The notes under the pieces are model-generated. The model did not search any database. It was not told the DNA's origin and was given only the letters and a program-made list of their open reading frames with translations. The position numbers were made by a program, and so were the translations under genes. From Sedimenticola sp. (GTDB taxonomy: Bacteria; Pseudomonadota; Gammaproteobacteria; Chromatiales; Chromatiaceae): a stretch of 60,345 nucleotides of DNA. Shown here in pieces: positions 27,143-37,510 of the stretch (position 1 is its first letter; each line of letters opens with the position of its first letter). Where the stretch lies: the NCBI GenBank assembly GCA_011051655.1, contig DRKS01000081.1, forward strand, positions 1 through 60,345. The letters run 5' to 3'.

Positions 27143-29065
27143 TTGAATGATTTAGTAAAAAATCTGATTCTCTGGGTAATCATTGCGATTGTCCTCATGT
27201 CCGTATTCAATAATTTTACGACGCAGAAAACTGCGCCCCGCATGATGCCTTATTCCCGGTTCCTGGAAGAAGTGAAGCAGGGCGAGGTGCGGCAGGTGCA
27301 GATCAGCGGCCGACTGATCGAAGGCGTCACCATGGCCAATGAGCATTTCTCCACCTACAGCCCCGAGGATGACGGGCTGGTGGGCGATCTGCTGAACAAC
27401 AATGTGGAGATTATCGCCAAACCCCCGGAGCAGCCCTCCATTCTGATGTCGATCCTGATCAACTGGTTTCCGCTGTTTATTCTCATCGGCCTGTGGATTT
27501 TCTTCATGCGCCAGATGCAGGGCGGCGGAGGCGGCCGCGGGGCCATGTCCTTCGGCAAGAGCCGGGCGCGCATGCTCAGCGAGGACCAGGTCAAGGTCAC
27601 CTTCAATGACGTGGCCGGAGTCGAGGAGGCCAAGGAAGAGGTCGCAGAAATGGTCGAGTTTCTGCGTGATCCTTCCAAGTTTCAGAAGCTTGGCGGCAAG
27701 ATCCCAAAAGGCGTACTCATGGTCGGGTCTCCCGGAACGGGCAAGACCCTGCTTGCCAAGGCCATCGCCGGCGAGGCCAAGGTACCCTTTTTCACCATTT
27801 CCGGCTCTGATTTCGTGGAAATGTTCGTGGGGGTGGGCGCTTCGAGGGTGCGCGACATGTTCGAGCAGGCCAAGAAACATGCGCCCTGCATTATCTTCAT
27901 AGATGAAATTGATGCTGTCGGCCGTCATCGCGGCGCCGGCCTGGGAGGCGGCCATGACGAACGGGAGCAGACCCTGAACCAGTTGCTGGTGGAGATGGAC
28001 GGCTTCGAGGGCAACGAGGGCGTGATCGTTATCGCCGCCACCAACCGCCCGGACGTGCTGGATCCGGCCCTGCTGCGCCCCGGCCGCTTCGATCGCCAGG
28101 TGGTGGTGCCGCTCCCCGACGTGCGCGGCCGTGAGCAGATTCTCAAGGTGCATCTGCGCAAGGTGCCGGCCTCCGATCAGGTGAAGGCCTCCATTATCGC
28201 GCGCGGCACCCCTGGCTTTTCCGGGGCGGACCTCGCCAATCTGGTGAACGAGGCGGCCCTGTTCGCCGCCCGGGCCAACAAGCGCGAAGTGGACATGGAC
28301 GATCTGGAAAAGGCCAAGGACAAGATCATGATGGGGGCGGAGCGCCGCTCCATGGTGATGAGCGATGATGAGAAAAAGCTCACCGCCTACCACGAGGCCG
28401 GGCACGCCATTGTCGGACGGCTGGTGCCGTCCCACGACCCCGTCTACAAGGTCAGCATCATTCCCAGGGGCCGGGCGCTGGGGGTGACCATGTTTCTTCC
28501 CGAGGAGGATCGCTACAGCCTGAGCAAGGAGCACCTGGAGAGCCAGATCTCCAGTCTGTTCGGCGGCCGCATTGCCGAAGAGCTGATATTCGGCCCCGAC
28601 AGCGTGACCACCGGCGCCTCCAACGATATCAAGCGTGCGACGGAGATTGCCCGCAAGATGGTCACCCAGTGGGGGCTGTCGGAGAAGCTGGGCCCCCTGC
28701 TCTACGAGGATGAAGAGGAGGAGGTGTTCCTTGGCCGCTCGGTCACCCAGCACAAGAATGTTTCGGATGACACGGCCCATACCATAGACGAAGAGATCCG
28801 GGCGATCATTAACCGCAACTACGAGCGTGCGGACAACATCCTCAACGAGAATATGGAGAAGCTGCATCTGATGGCGGAGGCCCTGATCAAGTACGAAACC
28901 ATCGACAGTGACCAGATCGACGACATCATGAGCGGCAAGCCGCCGCGGCCGCCCGAGGACTGGGAAGAACCGGACTCCAAGCCGGACGGCGGCGTCAAGG
29001 TCGCCGGGGAAAAGCCCAAAGACAAGGGTGAGGGAACCATCGGCGGACCCGCCGAGCAGCATTGA
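27143..29065 (+). CDS. ftsH: ATP-dependent zinc metalloprotease FtsH
   Basis: The 640-residue membrane-anchored AAA+ protease has two N-terminal transmembrane helices (about 5-24 and 105-125) around a small periplasmic domain. The AAA module carries Walker A GSPGTGKT (Lys201), Walker B IIFIDEID and the second region of homology [20 protein letters not shown]. The M41 protease domain carries the zinc motif HEAGH (417-421). It degrades membrane proteins and regulators such as LpxC and sigma-32 in relatives. The start is TTG at 27143 with GAGGA at 27131-27135. The C-terminal tail is charged and Gly-rich. rlmE-ftsH order is conserved. Confidence 0.97.
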   Translation: MNDLVKNLILWVIIAIVLMSVFNNFTTQKTAPRMMPYSRFLEEVKQGEVRQVQISGRLIEGVTMANEHFSTYSPEDDGLVGDLLNNNVEIIAKPPEQPSILMSILINWFPLFILIGLWIFFMRQMQGGGGGRGAMSFGKSRARMLSEDQVKVTFNDVAGVEEAKEEVAEMVEFLRDPSKFQKLGGKIPKGVLMVGSPGTGKTLLAKAIAGEAKVPFFTISGSDFVEMFVGVGASRVRDMFEQAKKHAPCIIFIDEIDAVGRHRGAGLGGGHDEREQTLNQLLVEMDGFEGNEGVIVIAATNRPDVLDPALLRPGRFDRQVVVPLPDVRGREQILKVHLRKVPASDQVKASIIARGTPGFSGADLANLVNEAALFAARANKREVDMDDLEKAKDKIMMGAERRSMVMSDDEKKLTAYHEAGHAIVGRLVPSHDPVYKVSIIPRGRALGVTMFLPEEDRYSLSKEHLESQISSLFGGRIAEELIFGPDSVTTGASNDIKRATEIARKMVTQWGLSEKLGPLLYEDEEEEVFLGRSVTQHKNVSDDTAHTIDEEIRAIINRNYERADNILNENMEKLHLMAEALIKYETIDSDQIDDIMSGKPPRPPEDWEEPDSKPDGGVKVAGEKPKDKGEGTIGGPAEQH

Positions 29066-29071
29066 ATCGAG

Positions 29072-29102
29072 CGGTTTACCGTTCACGGTTGACGGTAAAA
29101 CG
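29072..29102. repeat. Heptanucleotide repeat array in the ftsH/folP gap
   Basis: Four heptamers CGGTTTA, CCGTTCA, CGGTTGA and CGGTAAA follow one another between the ftsH stop and the folP ATG. They are the reverse-complement family of the carA/carB array. The array again removes any Shine-Dalgarno sequence from the space before the downstream start. Confidence 0.7.
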
Positions 29103-29108
29103 TTTTTG

Positions 29109-29942
29109 ATGCCGATCCTCGACTGCGCCGGCAAGCCCCTGGATCTGTCCAGCCCCCGGGTCATGGGCATACTCAATGTCACCCCCGATTCCTTTTCGGA
29201 CGGGGGTGATTTTTTATGCCTCGACGCGGCCCTGGAGCAGGCCCGGCGCATGGTGGAGGAGGGGGCCGCCATCATCGACGTGGGTGGCGAGTCGACCCGG
29301 CCCGGCGCCCGACCCGTCGATGAGGCCCAAGAGCTGGAGCGGGTGATTCCCGTGATCGAGGCCATGGCATCCGAGCTGCCGGTGCCCGTCTCCATCGATA
29401 CCAGCAAGCCCGGGGTGATGCGGGCGGCGGTGGCCGCCGGTGCCGGGCTCATCAACGATGTCCAGGCCCTGCGTGCGCCGGGGGCGCTCGAGGCGGCATC
29501 CGGGCTGGGGACGCCGGTCTGCCTCATGCACATGCGGGGCGCTCCCCGCACCATGCAGAACGCCCCCGCTTATATTGACGTGGTGGCCGAGGTAAGGGAT
29601 TTTCTGGCCGGGCGCATCGAATGCTGCATTCACGCCGGAATCCCGCGTGAGCGGCTGCTGGTTGATCCGGGATTTGGTTTTGGCAAGACCCTGGAGCATA
29701 ATCTCGCGCTGTTGAGGAACCTGCGGGATCTTTCCGGCCTGGGCGCGCCGCTGCTGGTTGGGGTTTCCCGCAAATCGATGATCGGCGCCTTGCTGGATGC
29801 GCCGGCGGACCAGCGCCTGTACGGCAGCCTGGCGGCGGCGGTGCTGGCGGTGAACCAAGGGGCAAAAATAATCAGGGCGCATGATGTCAGGCCGACAGCA
29901 GATGCCATAACCGTGGCGGCGGCGGTCCTGGATGGCGCATAG
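29109..29942 (+). CDS. folP: Dihydropteroate synthase
   Basis: FolP joins para-aminobenzoate to dihydropterin pyrophosphate in folate synthesis. The 277-residue TIM barrel shows [14 protein letters not shown], the pterin-binding [40 protein letters not shown] and [12 protein letters not shown] at 29109 gives the usual length. A longer open frame from GTG 29028 runs back through the heptamer array into the end of ftsH and has no ribosome site of note. ftsH-folP-glmM order is conserved in gammaproteobacteria. Confidence 0.95.
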   Translation: MPILDCAGKPLDLSSPRVMGILNVTPDSFSDGGDFLCLDAALEQARRMVEEGAAIIDVGGESTRPGARPVDEAQELERVIPVIEAMASELPVPVSIDTSKPGVMRAAVAAGAGLINDVQALRAPGALEAASGLGTPVCLMHMRGAPRTMQNAPAYIDVVAEVRDFLAGRIECCIHAGIPRERLLVDPGFGFGKTLEHNLALLRNLRDLSGLGAPLLVGVSRKSMIGALLDAPADQRLYGSLAAAVLAVNQGAKIIRAHDVRPTADAITVAAAVLDGA

Positions 29943-29970
29943 CGCCCTCAATCGACAGGAGAAAAATCTG

Positions 29971-31308
29971 GTGGTGGAGCGCAAGCATTTTGGAACCGAT
30001 GGCATCCGGGGGCGGGTCGGAAAAGGGGACATCACCCCGGACTTCGTGCTGAGGCTGGGTTGGGCCGCAGGCCGGGTGCTGGGCAAGGGAGGAGGGAGCG
30101 GCGTTCTCATCGGCAAGGACACCAGGATCTCCGGTTATATGTTCGAATCGGCCCTGGAGGCCGGATTGGTCGCCGCCGGGGTGAACACCCGTCTGCTCGG
30201 TCCCATGCCCACGCCTGGCATCGCCTACCTGACCCGGACCCTGCACGCCCAGGGGGGCATCGTGATCAGCGCCTCCCATAACCCGCACCAGGACAACGGC
30301 ATCAAATTTTTCTCGGGAGACGGCTGTAAATTGCCGGATGAAACCGAGCTGGCCATCGAGCAGGAGCTGTCGCGTAAGATGACCACGGTGGGCTCCGAGA
30401 GCCTGGGAAAGGCAAGCCGGATACAGGACGCCGCCGGCCGTTACATAGAATTCTGTAAAAGCACCATTCCCTCCGTAATGAACTTCCGGGGCATGAAGCT
30501 GGTGGTGGACTGCGCCAACGGTGCCACCTACCATATTGCGCCCCACGTGTTCGATGAGCTGGGCGCGGAGGTGATTCCCATCGGTATCGAGCCGGATGGC
30601 CTGAACATCAATGCGGGCGTTGGTTCCACCAGCCCGGAATTGTTGCAGGAAACCGTACGGGCCACCGGGGCCGACATGGGGATCGGCCTGGACGGCGATG
30701 GCGACCGGGTGGTCATGGTGGACGACCGGGGTGAACTGCGCAACGGCGATGATCTGCTCTATATCATCGCCCGCTCGCGCCAGGCAAAGGGCGGCATGTG
30801 CGGGCCGGTGGTCGGTACCGTGATGAGCAACCTGGGCCTGGAGCATGCCCTGGGGCGGTCGGGAATCGGATTCGAACGCGTCAGCGTCGGCGACCGCTAT
30901 ATCCTGGAGCGCCTGCAGCAGCAGCAATGGGACCTTGGCGGCGAGCCCTCGGGCCATATCATCTGCCGGGACCGCACCACCACGGGAGACGGCATTATCT
31001 CCGCCCTGCAGGTATTGGCGGAGGCGCACCAGAAGGACAAGTCCCTGCGCGAACTCTGCGCCGGCGTCGAAAAATATCCGCAGGAACTCGTGAACGTGCG
31101 CATCGAAAGGGATTGTGATGTCATGGGATCGAAGATACTGCAGCGGGCGATTGAAGAGGCCGAATCCGAACTGCAGGAGGAAGGGCGCGTATTGTTACGC
31201 CCGTCCGGTACCGAACCGCTGATCCGCGTGATGGTGGAAGGCCGGGACCAGGGCCAGGTCGTGCGGCTGGCGGGCCAGTTGGCGGATGTTGTCCGCGATT
31301 TGGTCTGA
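29971..31308 (+). CDS. glmM: Phosphoglucosamine mutase
   Basis: GlmM converts glucosamine-6-phosphate to glucosamine-1-phosphate for UDP-GlcNAc, feeding peptidoglycan and lipopolysaccharide. The product is 445 residues with the phosphoserine loop ISASHNP at Ser102, the metal loop GLDGDGDR and the phosphate-binding [15 protein letters not shown] at 29971, nine bases after AGGAG at 29957-29961, gives exactly the E. coli length and Ser102. The longer ATG 29932 overlaps the folP end and is less likely. The gap to folP is 28 bp, so they are cotranscribed. Confidence 0.96.
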   Translation: MVERKHFGTDGIRGRVGKGDITPDFVLRLGWAAGRVLGKGGGSGVLIGKDTRISGYMFESALEAGLVAAGVNTRLLGPMPTPGIAYLTRTLHAQGGIVISASHNPHQDNGIKFFSGDGCKLPDETELAIEQELSRKMTTVGSESLGKASRIQDAAGRYIEFCKSTIPSVMNFRGMKLVVDCANGATYHIAPHVFDELGAEVIPIGIEPDGLNINAGVGSTSPELLQETVRATGADMGIGLDGDGDRVVMVDDRGELRNGDDLLYIIARSRQAKGGMCGPVVGTVMSNLGLEHALGRSGIGFERVSVGDRYILERLQQQQWDLGGEPSGHIICRDRTTTGDGIISALQVLAEAHQKDKSLRELCAGVEKYPQELVNVRIERDCDVMGSKILQRAIEEAESELQEEGRVLLRPSGTEPLIRVMVEGRDQGQVVRLAGQLADVVRDLV

Positions 31309-31375
31309 ATCACGCATTGATTTCAAAGGCATTGACCGTTAAGCTAGCGCGCTATTTTTCCATGGGGAGAGACGC

Positions 31376-32128
31376 ATGCGTCAACCACTAGTGGCGGGGA
31401 ACTGGAAAATGAACGGTTCCCTGAACAGCGTCAGGGAGCTGTTGAAGGGGATCAAGGCCGGCATTGGAGATGTCGGCCCGGCCGAGGTCGCCGTCTGCCC
31501 GCCATTCGTCTTTATCCCCGAGGCCCAGGCGCAGTTGGCGGATACGCCCGTCGCCTGGGGCGGACAGAATCTCTCCGCGGAGGCGGGTGGTGCCTTTACC
31601 GGTGAAATCGCGGCCTCCATGTTGCTGGACTTCGGCTGTAGGTACGTCATCGTCGGCCACTCGGAGCGGCGCACCCTCTATGGCGAGGACGACGCCCTGG
31701 TGGCGCGGAAGTTCGCCGCCGCCCGTGCGGCGGGCCTGAGGCCCATTCTTTGCGTTGGCGAGACGCTGGAGGAGCGGCAGCGGGGAACCACGGAAGATGT
31801 GGTTGGCCGCCAGTTGGATGCGGTGCTCGAACTGGCGGGAGCCGCGGCGCTGGCCGATGCCGTTGTCGCCTACGAGCCTGTCTGGGCCATAGGCACCGGC
31901 ATGACGGCCACACCGCAGCAGGCCCAGGATGTGCATGCCTTCATCCGCAGCCGGGTGGCGGGACATGACCCGGCCGTGGCCGATGGACTGCGCATTCTCT
32001 ATGGGGGAAGCATGAAGCCCGGGAATGCCGTAGAATTGCTGGCCCAGGCGGATATCGATGGCGGGCTCATCGGTGGCGCATCGCTCAAGGCGGAAGATTT
32101 CCTGGCCATTTGCAAGGCCGCTGCTTGA
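31376..32128 (+). CDS. tpiA: Triosephosphate isomerase
   Basis: The 250-residue TIM barrel interconverts dihydroxyacetone phosphate and glyceraldehyde-3-phosphate. The active-site residues are Lys in AGNWKMNG, His95 in VGHSERR and Glu167 in AYEPVWAIGTG, at canonical positions. The phosphate loop is YGGSMKPGN and GGASLK. ATG 31376 has GGGGAGA at 31364-31370. The 67-bp gap after glmM carries a TTGACC and a short palindrome TAGCGCGCTA, so an internal promoter is possible but not convincing. Confidence 0.97.
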   Translation: MRQPLVAGNWKMNGSLNSVRELLKGIKAGIGDVGPAEVAVCPPFVFIPEAQAQLADTPVAWGGQNLSAEAGGAFTGEIAASMLLDFGCRYVIVGHSERRTLYGEDDALVARKFAAARAAGLRPILCVGETLEERQRGTTEDVVGRQLDAVLELAGAAALADAVVAYEPVWAIGTGMTATPQQAQDVHAFIRSRVAGHDPAVADGLRILYGGSMKPGNAVELLAQADIDGGLIGGASLKAEDFLAICKAAA

Positions 32129-32162
32129 ATTTGTTTGATTGACATTATTTCTGGAATTTCGA

Positions 32163-32531
32163 ATGCAAACGATCTTGGTTGCCGTTCATCTCCTACTGGC
32201 CATCGGGCTGATTGGCCTGGTGCTGATTCAGCATGGCAAGGGCGCCGACGCCGGCGCGGCCTTCGGCAGCGGCGCGTCCTCGACGGTATTTGGCGCCCAG
32301 GGCTCAGGCTCTTTTCTCAGCCGCGCCACGGGCATACTGGCCACCCTGTTCTTTCTGACCAGCATGGCCTTGGCCTATTTCGCCATGCAGGGCAAAGAGC
32401 AGCCGGATCTGATGGGGACGCCGGCAGCCGTGACCCGGGAGGCGCCCATGCCGGAAAGCGAGATCCCCTTTACGCCTGAGACGCCCGTGGAAGCGGCGGG
32501 CGGCGAGATCCCCGCCGTTCCGGCCGACTAG
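32163..32531 (+). CDS. secG: Preprotein translocase subunit SecG
   Basis: The 122-residue membrane protein has two transmembrane helices (about 3-22 and 54-74) around the conserved cytoplasmic segment HGKGADAGAAFGSGASSTVFGAQGSGSFL, described here in parts: KGADAGAAFG and GASSTVFG are the family hallmarks. A proline/glutamate-rich tail follows. SecG assists the SecYE channel. ATG at 32163 is chosen over the ATG at 32139 because it begins the first helix directly. The tpiA-secG-tRNA-Leu order is conserved. Confidence 0.93.
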   Translation: MQTILVAVHLLLAIGLIGLVLIQHGKGADAGAAFGSGASSTVFGAQGSGSFLSRATGILATLFFLTSMALAYFAMQGKEQPDLMGTPAAVTREAPMPESEIPFTPETPVEAAGGEIPAVPAD

Positions 32532-32601
32532 GCAGGGCCTTGCAAAGGCCGCTGCAGCCGCTTTGGGGGCGGAGTGCGGCAGAAAGATTAAGACAGAATC
32601 A

Positions 32602-32686
32602 GCCGATGTGGTGGAATTGGTAGACACGCCGTCTTGAGGGGGCGGTGGCGCGAGCCGTGCCGGTTCAAGTCCGGCCATCGGCACCA
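32602..32686 (+). tRNA. leuU: tRNA-Leu (anticodon GAG)
   Basis: The gene folds with a 7-bp acceptor GCCGATG/CATCGGC, anticodon stem CCGTC/GGCGG around loop TTGAGGG, a class II variable arm TGGC-GCGA-GCCG and T arm CCGG-TTCAAGT-CCGG. CCA is encoded (32684-32686). It reads CUC/CUU leucine codons and sits directly after secG as in other gammaproteobacteria. Confidence 0.96.
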
Positions 32687-32696
32687 TTCTCGGATC

Positions 32697-32728
32697 GGCA
32701 TCGCCGCTTTCGGCGATGCCGGTTTTTT
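32697..32728 (+). terminator. Rho-independent terminator after tRNA-Leu
   Basis: GGCATCGCC (32697-32705) pairs perfectly with GGCGATGCC (32712-32720) across loop GCTTTC, followed by six Ts. It ends the carA-secG-tRNA transcript and isolates the nuo operon. Confidence 0.93.
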
Positions 32729-32759
32729 GTGTCCGTGCATTTGTAACTAATTGATTGAT

Positions 32760-32780
32760 AAGGCATTATAATAATGCCTT
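32760..32780. promoter_or_regulatory. Perfect 21-bp palindrome upstream of the nuo promoter
   Basis: AAGGCATTAT and ATAATGCCTT are exact inverted repeats around one central A. The site abuts the -35 hexamer of the nuo promoter at 32785. Its position suggests an operator for a dimeric regulator, but a hairpin role is possible. No regulator can be named. Confidence 0.5.
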
Positions 32781-32784
32781 TTGC

Positions 32785-32814
32785 TTGACACGGCTTGTCT
32801 TCCTGCACTAGACT
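32785..32814 (+). promoter_or_regulatory. Sigma-70 promoter of the nuo operon
   Basis: TTGACA (32785-32790) is a perfect -35 hexamer. TAGACT (32809-32814) is an acceptable -10 at 18-bp spacing. It lies 67 bp upstream of the nuoA start and after the terminator, so it is the likely main promoter of the 14-gene operon. Confidence 0.6.
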
Positions 32815-32880
32815 TGCGGGCCTGTTGAAACGGACAGGGTACTAAAATAAATAACCCGGTCGGGGGAGGGCGAAACAACA

Positions 32881-33237
32881 ATGCTCGAAAACTATCTGCC
32901 CGTATTGGTTTTCATCACCATTGGCGCCGTGATCGGCGCGGTAATGGTGGCCATGGGCTTCATGCTCGGGACCCGCAAGCCCGACGACGAAAAAGAATCT
33001 CCCTACGAGTGCGGCTTTGAGGCCTTCGAGGATGCGCGCATGAAGTTCGATGTGCGCTACTACCTCGTGGCCATTCTCTTCATCATTTTCGATCTGGAAA
33101 TTGCATTTTTCTTTCCCTGGGCCGTGGTGCTCGACCAGATCGGCATGATTGGCTATATCGTCATGATGGTGTTCCTGGCGGTCCTTACCATCGGCTTTAT
33201 CTATGAGTGGAAGAAAGGGGCGCTGGAATGGGAATAG
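32881..33237 (+). CDS. nuoA: NADH-quinone oxidoreductase subunit A
   Basis: The 118-residue membrane subunit of complex I has three helices (about 8-30, 61-82 and 88-110) and the conserved loop [20 protein letters not shown] that meets the quinone channel and NuoD. It opens an operon of 14 genes in the order A-N. GGAGGG precedes ATG 32881. The stop overlaps the nuoB start region. Confidence 0.95.
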   Translation: MLENYLPVLVFITIGAVIGAVMVAMGFMLGTRKPDDEKESPYECGFEAFEDARMKFDVRYYLVAILFIIFDLEIAFFFPWAVVLDQIGMIGYIVMMVFLAVLTIGFIYEWKKGALEWE

Positions 33238-33704
33238 AGGGTGTCTTCAAAGAGGGCGTAATCACCACCAACGCCGATAAGCTCATCAACTGGGCGCGCA
33301 CCGGCTCCCTGTGGCCCATGACCTTCGGCCTGGCCTGCTGCGCCGTCGAGATGATGCACGCCGCCGCCTCCCGCTACGACATGGACCGCTTCGGCATCAT
33401 CTTCCGTCCCAGCCCCCGCCAGTCCGATGTCATGATCGTGGCCGGCACCCTGGTGAACAAGATGGCTCCTGCGCTGCGCAAGGTCTATGACCAGATGGCG
33501 GAGCCCCGCTGGGTGATCTCCATGGGTTCCTGCGCCAACGGCGGCGGCTATTACCACTATTCCTATTCCGTGGTGCGCGGCTGTGACCGCGTCGTCCCGG
33601 TGGATATCTATGTGCCGGGCTGTCCGCCCACGGCGGAGGCGCTGCTTTACGGCATCCTGCAGTTGCAGAACAAGATCCATCGCACCTCGACTATTGCCCG
33701 CTAG
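33228..33704 (+). CDS. nuoB: NADH-quinone oxidoreductase subunit B
   Basis: The 158-residue peripheral-arm subunit carries the N2 [4Fe-4S] cluster, the last electron carrier before quinone. Ligands are visible in the tandem pair [10 protein letters not shown], in [10 protein letters not shown] and in VPGCPP. ATG 33228 lies within the nuoA end (overlap of 10 bases) and gives the standard N-terminus [18 protein letters not shown]. The earlier in-frame ATG 33207 would overlap more and is rejected. Confidence 0.96.
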   Translation: MGIEGVFKEGVITTNADKLINWARTGSLWPMTFGLACCAVEMMHAAASRYDMDRFGIIFRPSPRQSDVMIVAGTLVNKMAPALRKVYDQMAEPRWVISMGSCANGGGYYHYSYSVVRGCDRVVPVDIYVPGCPPTAEALLYGILQLQNKIHRTSTIAR

Positions 33705-33713
33705 GTTTCCCTT

Positions 33714-34412
33714 ATGAACGATTCCGCCACCACAACGTCCGACGAGCGGCTGGCCGAACTGGTCGAGGCCCTGATTATCGCCTTTGGTCCCAAGGGCTGC
33801 CGTATTGAGCAGGGCCTGGGTGAAGCGACCCTGGTCGTGCCGCGGGAACACCTGGTCGACGTGGCCACGGAGCTGCGGGACGGCGAGGCCTTTGGATTCG
33901 AACAACTGATCGACCTCTGCGGCGTGGATTATTCCGCCTATGGTCAGGCCGAATGGGAGACCAGCCGGGCCTCCTCCACCGGCTTCGGGCGCGGCGTGGA
34001 GCGGGACGCCGAACTCGATTTGACCGGCAGCGAGCGCTTCGCCGTGGTCTATCATCTGCTCTCCGTCGGCCGCAACCTGCGCCTGCGCCTGCGCGCCCAT
34101 GTGGATACGGAACAGCCCATGATCGACTCAGTCGTATCGGTCTGGCCCGTCGCCGACTGGTTTGAGCGCGAGGCCTTCGACCTGTTCGGAATCCTGTTCG
34201 ACGGCCATCCGGACCTGCGGCGCATCCTTACCGACTATGGTTTCGTGGGCCATCCCTTCCGCAAGGACTTCCCGCTGTCCGGCCATGTGGAAATGCGCTA
34301 CGACCCCGAGCTGGCGCGGGTGGTCTATGAGCCGGTAAAGATCGAGCCGCGCACCCTGGTGCCGCGGGTGATCCGCAAGGCCGGGCGCCATCAGAACGTA
34401 GAATCAAACTAG
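33714..34412 (+). CDS. nuoC: NADH-quinone oxidoreductase subunit C
   Basis: The 232-residue 30-kDa subunit of the peripheral arm has the signature ERE-type segment [29 protein letters not shown] and [15 protein letters not shown]. It carries no redox centre and helps hold NuoD and NuoI. It is separate from nuoD, unlike the fused NuoCD of E. coli. It contains a poorly conserved insert around residues 78-100. It starts 9 bp after nuoB. Confidence 0.95.
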   Translation: MNDSATTTSDERLAELVEALIIAFGPKGCRIEQGLGEATLVVPREHLVDVATELRDGEAFGFEQLIDLCGVDYSAYGQAEWETSRASSTGFGRGVERDAELDLTGSERFAVVYHLLSVGRNLRLRLRAHVDTEQPMIDSVVSVWPVADWFEREAFDLFGILFDGHPDLRRILTDYGFVGHPFRKDFPLSGHVEMRYDPELARVVYEPVKIEPRTLVPRVIRKAGRHQNVESN

Positions 34413-34425
34413 CGAAGCAGAGCCG

Positions 34426-35682
34426 ATGCCTGAGATTCGTAATTACACCCTGAACTTTGGTCCCCAGCATCCGTCGGCCCACGGCGTGCTGCGCCTGGTG
34501 CTGGAGATGGACGGCGAGGTCATCGAGCGTTCGGACCCCCATATCGGCCTGCTGCACCGCGGCACCGAAAAGCTGGCCGAGACCAAGCCCTATAACCAGA
34601 GCATCCCCTACATGGATCGCCTGGACTATGTCTCCATGATGCAGAACGAGCACGCCTATGTGCGCGCCGTGGAGAAGCTGCTGGGGATCGAGGCGCCCAT
34701 CCGGGCCCAGTACATCCGGACCATGTTCGATGAGATCACCCGCATCCTGAACCACATGATGTGGCTGGGCACCCATGCCCTGGACATCGGCGCCATGACG
34801 GTGTTTCTGTACTGCTTCCGTGAGCGCGAGGACCTGATGGACTGCTACGAGGCGGTCTCCGGCGCCCGCATGCATGCCGCCTACTACCGGGTCGGCGGCG
34901 TCTACCGGGATCTGCCTGATGAGATGCCGCGCTTCAAGCCTTCCAATCTACAGCGGGACAAGGCGGAACTCGATCGGCTGAACGAAAACCGCCAGGGCTC
35001 CCTGCTGGACTTTCTCGAGGACTTCACCAACCGCTTCCCCGGCCTGGTGGACGAGTACGAAACCCTGCTGACGGACAACCGCATCTGGAAGCAGCGCACC
35101 GTGGGCATCGGCGTGGTCTCCCCTGAGCGGGCCAAGGCCCTGGGCTTTTCCGGCCCCATGCTGCGCGGTTCCGGGGTGGCTTGGGACCTGCGCAAGAAGC
35201 AGCCCTACGCCGCCTATGACAAGGTGGATTTCGATATCCCGGTGGGCCAGAACGGCGACTGTTACGACCGCTACCTGGTGCGTATCGAGGAGATTCGCCA
35301 GTCCAACCGCATCATCAGGCAGTGCGTCGACTGGCTGCGTGATAATCCCGGCCCGGTAATCATCGAGGACCACAAGATCGCCCCACCGAAGCGGGCCGCC
35401 ATGAAAAGCGACATGGAAGGCCTGATTCACCACTTCAAGCTCTTCAGCGAGGGCTATTGCACCCCACCCGGCGAGGTCTATTCCGCCGTGGAGGCGTCGA
35501 AGGGCGAGTTTGGCGTCTACATCATCTCCGACGGGGCCAACAAGCCCTACCGGCTCAAGCTGCGGGCGCCGGGCTTCCCCCATCTCATGGCCATGGACGA
35601 GATGGCCAAGGGGCACATGCTGGCCGACGTGGTGGCCCTGATCGGGACCATGGACATCGTATTCGGCGAAATCGACCGCTGA
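34426..35682 (+). CDS. nuoD: NADH-quinone oxidoreductase subunit D
   Basis: The 418-residue 49-kDa subunit resembles a nickel-free hydrogenase large subunit and forms the quinone-binding cavity with NuoB. The conserved start [22 protein letters not shown] contains the catalytic His region, and [12 protein letters not shown] and DRLDYVSMM follow. The C-terminus ends with the invariant DIVFGEIDR. It starts 13 bp after nuoC. Confidence 0.97.
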   Translation: MPEIRNYTLNFGPQHPSAHGVLRLVLEMDGEVIERSDPHIGLLHRGTEKLAETKPYNQSIPYMDRLDYVSMMQNEHAYVRAVEKLLGIEAPIRAQYIRTMFDEITRILNHMMWLGTHALDIGAMTVFLYCFREREDLMDCYEAVSGARMHAAYYRVGGVYRDLPDEMPRFKPSNLQRDKAELDRLNENRQGSLLDFLEDFTNRFPGLVDEYETLLTDNRIWKQRTVGIGVVSPERAKALGFSGPMLRGSGVAWDLRKKQPYAAYDKVDFDIPVGQNGDCYDRYLVRIEEIRQSNRIIRQCVDWLRDNPGPVIIEDHKIAPPKRAAMKSDMEGLIHHFKLFSEGYCTPPGEVYSAVEASKGEFGVYIISDGANKPYRLKLRAPGFPHLMAMDEMAKGHMLADVVALIGTMDIVFGEIDR

Positions 35683-35690
35683 GACAAGTT

Positions 35691-36197
35691 ATGAGTGCGC
35701 TTGAAACCCTAAATAAAGACGAGCTGTTCACGCCCGAGATCCGGGCGGAAATCGATCGGGAGATCGCCAAGTATCCGGAAGGGCAGAAGCAGTCCGCGGT
35801 CATGGCCGCCCTGCGCATCGTCCAGGACGACAACGGCGGCTGGCTGACCCAGGAGCGGATGGACGAGGTCGCCGCCTACCTGGATATGCCGCCCATCGCC
35901 GTCTATGAAGTGGCGACCTTCTATTCCATGTATGAGCACAAGCCGGTGGGCCGGAACAAGCTGTGCATCTGCACCAATGTCTCGTGCATGATCAACGGTT
36001 CGGACAAGATCGTTGAGCATTTGAACAACAAGTTGGGGATCAAATGGGGCGAGGTGACCGAAGACGGCCGCTTTTCCCTCAAAGAGGTGGAGTGTCTGGG
36101 GGCCTGCGGCGGCGCGCCCATGATGCAGGTGGGCAGGAAGTACTATGAGAACCTGACACCGGAAACCCTCGATTCGATCCTGGACGAGCTGGAGTAA
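35691..36197 (+). CDS. nuoE: NADH-quinone oxidoreductase subunit E
   Basis: The 168-residue thioredoxin-like 24-kDa subunit of the NADH dehydrogenase module carries the N1a [2Fe-2S] cluster. Ligand cysteines are in CTNVSC and in [11 protein letters not shown]. The helical N-terminus ([19 protein letters not shown]) is typical. ATG 35691 is chosen because the longer open frame reaches back into nuoD. The gene is 8 bp after nuoD and 5 bp before nuoF. Confidence 0.95.
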   Translation: MSALETLNKDELFTPEIRAEIDREIAKYPEGQKQSAVMAALRIVQDDNGGWLTQERMDEVAAYLDMPPIAVYEVATFYSMYEHKPVGRNKLCICTNVSCMINGSDKIVEHLNNKLGIKWGEVTEDGRFSLKEVECLGACGGAPMMQVGRKYYENLTPETLDSILDELE

Positions 36198-36202
36198 CGC
36201 GG

Positions 36203-37480
36203 ATGGCCAACGAAGTCCTGTTTCGAAACCTCGACCTGGAGCGCCTCTGGGATATCGATCAATATCGCAGCCGCGGCGGGTATGAAGTCCTCACCAGGAT
36301 CCTGACCCAGAAGACCCCGCCGGCGGAGGTGATCGAGTGGATGAAGACCTCGGGCCTGCGCGGCCGCGGCGGCGCGGGATTCCCCACGGGCCTGAAGTGG
36401 AGCTTTATCAACCGGGATGCGCCGGTGGACAAATACCTGGTCTGCAACTCGGACGAGGGCGAACCCGGCACCTTCAAGGACCGCGACATCCTGCGCTACA
36501 ACCCCCACGCCCTGGTGGAGGGCATGGTCATCGCCAGCTACGTCATCGGCGCCCACCGGGCCTACAACTATATCCGCGGCGAGTTCTGGGAACCCTACGA
36601 GCGCTTCCAGAACGCCATCGACCAGGCCCGGGAGGCCGGCCTCGTCGGCAAGGACATCCTGGGCTCCGGCTACGATTGCGAAGTCCATGTCCACCTCGGC
36701 GGCGGGGCCTATGTGTGCGGTGAAGAGACGGCCCTGCTGGAGTCCATCGAGGGCAAGAAGGGGCAGCCGCGGTTCAAGCCGCCCTTTCCCGCCCACGTGG
36801 GCCTCTATGGCTGCCCCACCGTCATCAACAATACGGAGACCCTGTCGTCGGTCCCCAGCATCCTGCGCGAGGGGGCCGAGTGGTTCCGGGATCTCGGCGT
36901 CGAGAACAGCGGCGGCAGCAAGCTGTTTTCCATCTCGGGACATGTGAAGAATCCCGGGGTGTTCGAACTCCCCATGGGCACCCCCTTTGCCGAATTGTTC
37001 GAGCTGGCCGGCGGCATGCGCGACGGCAGCAAGCTGAAGGCGGTGATCCCCGGCGGCTCGTCCTCACCGGTGATCCCGGGCGAGATCATGATGGACCTGA
37101 CCATGGATTACGACTGCATCGCCAAGGCGGGCTCCATGCTGGGTTCCGGGGCGGTCATCGTCATGGACGATACGACCTGCATGGTCAAGGTGCTGGACCG
37201 CATGTCCTATTTCTATCACGAGGAATCCTGCGGCCAATGCACCCCCTGCCGGGAGGGCACCGGCTGGCTCTGGCGGGTGGTCAACCGCATCGAGAACGGC
37301 GAGGGCCGGCCGGAAGACCTCGATCTGCTGCTGGACGTGCAGGGCCGGATCCGGGGCAAGACCATCTGCGCCCTCGGCGACGCCGCCGCCATGCCGGTGG
37401 AGGGCATGCTGAGGCACTACCGGGATGAATTCCAGTATCACATCGACCATAAGAAGTGCATGGTAGGCGCGGGCGCCTGA
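36203..37480 (+). CDS. nuoF: NADH-quinone oxidoreductase subunit F
   Basis: The 425-residue 51-kDa subunit binds NADH, FMN and the N3 [4Fe-4S] cluster, and is the electron entry site of complex I. The NADH/FMN motifs are [16 protein letters not shown] and [19 protein letters not shown]. The cluster motif is [12 protein letters not shown] with the fourth cysteine near TICALGD. Length is standard. Confidence 0.97.
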   Translation: MANEVLFRNLDLERLWDIDQYRSRGGYEVLTRILTQKTPPAEVIEWMKTSGLRGRGGAGFPTGLKWSFINRDAPVDKYLVCNSDEGEPGTFKDRDILRYNPHALVEGMVIASYVIGAHRAYNYIRGEFWEPYERFQNAIDQAREAGLVGKDILGSGYDCEVHVHLGGGAYVCGEETALLESIEGKKGQPRFKPPFPAHVGLYGCPTVINNTETLSSVPSILREGAEWFRDLGVENSGGSKLFSISGHVKNPGVFELPMGTPFAELFELAGGMRDGSKLKAVIPGGSSSPVIPGEIMMDLTMDYDCIAKAGSMLGSGAVIVMDDTTCMVKVLDRMSYFYHEESCGQCTPCREGTGWLWRVVNRIENGEGRPEDLDLLLDVQGRIRGKTICALGDAAAMPVEGMLRHYRDEFQYHIDHKKCMVGAGA

Positions 37481-37510
37481 CGGCGGGCTTGTGGCCGGTA
37501 GAGAGAAGCG

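Noticed and set aside
31330-31365. Separate tpiA promoter (TTGACC ... TATTTT)
   Set aside because: The spacer is only 15 bp and the -10 is poor; cotranscription from upstream is more likely.
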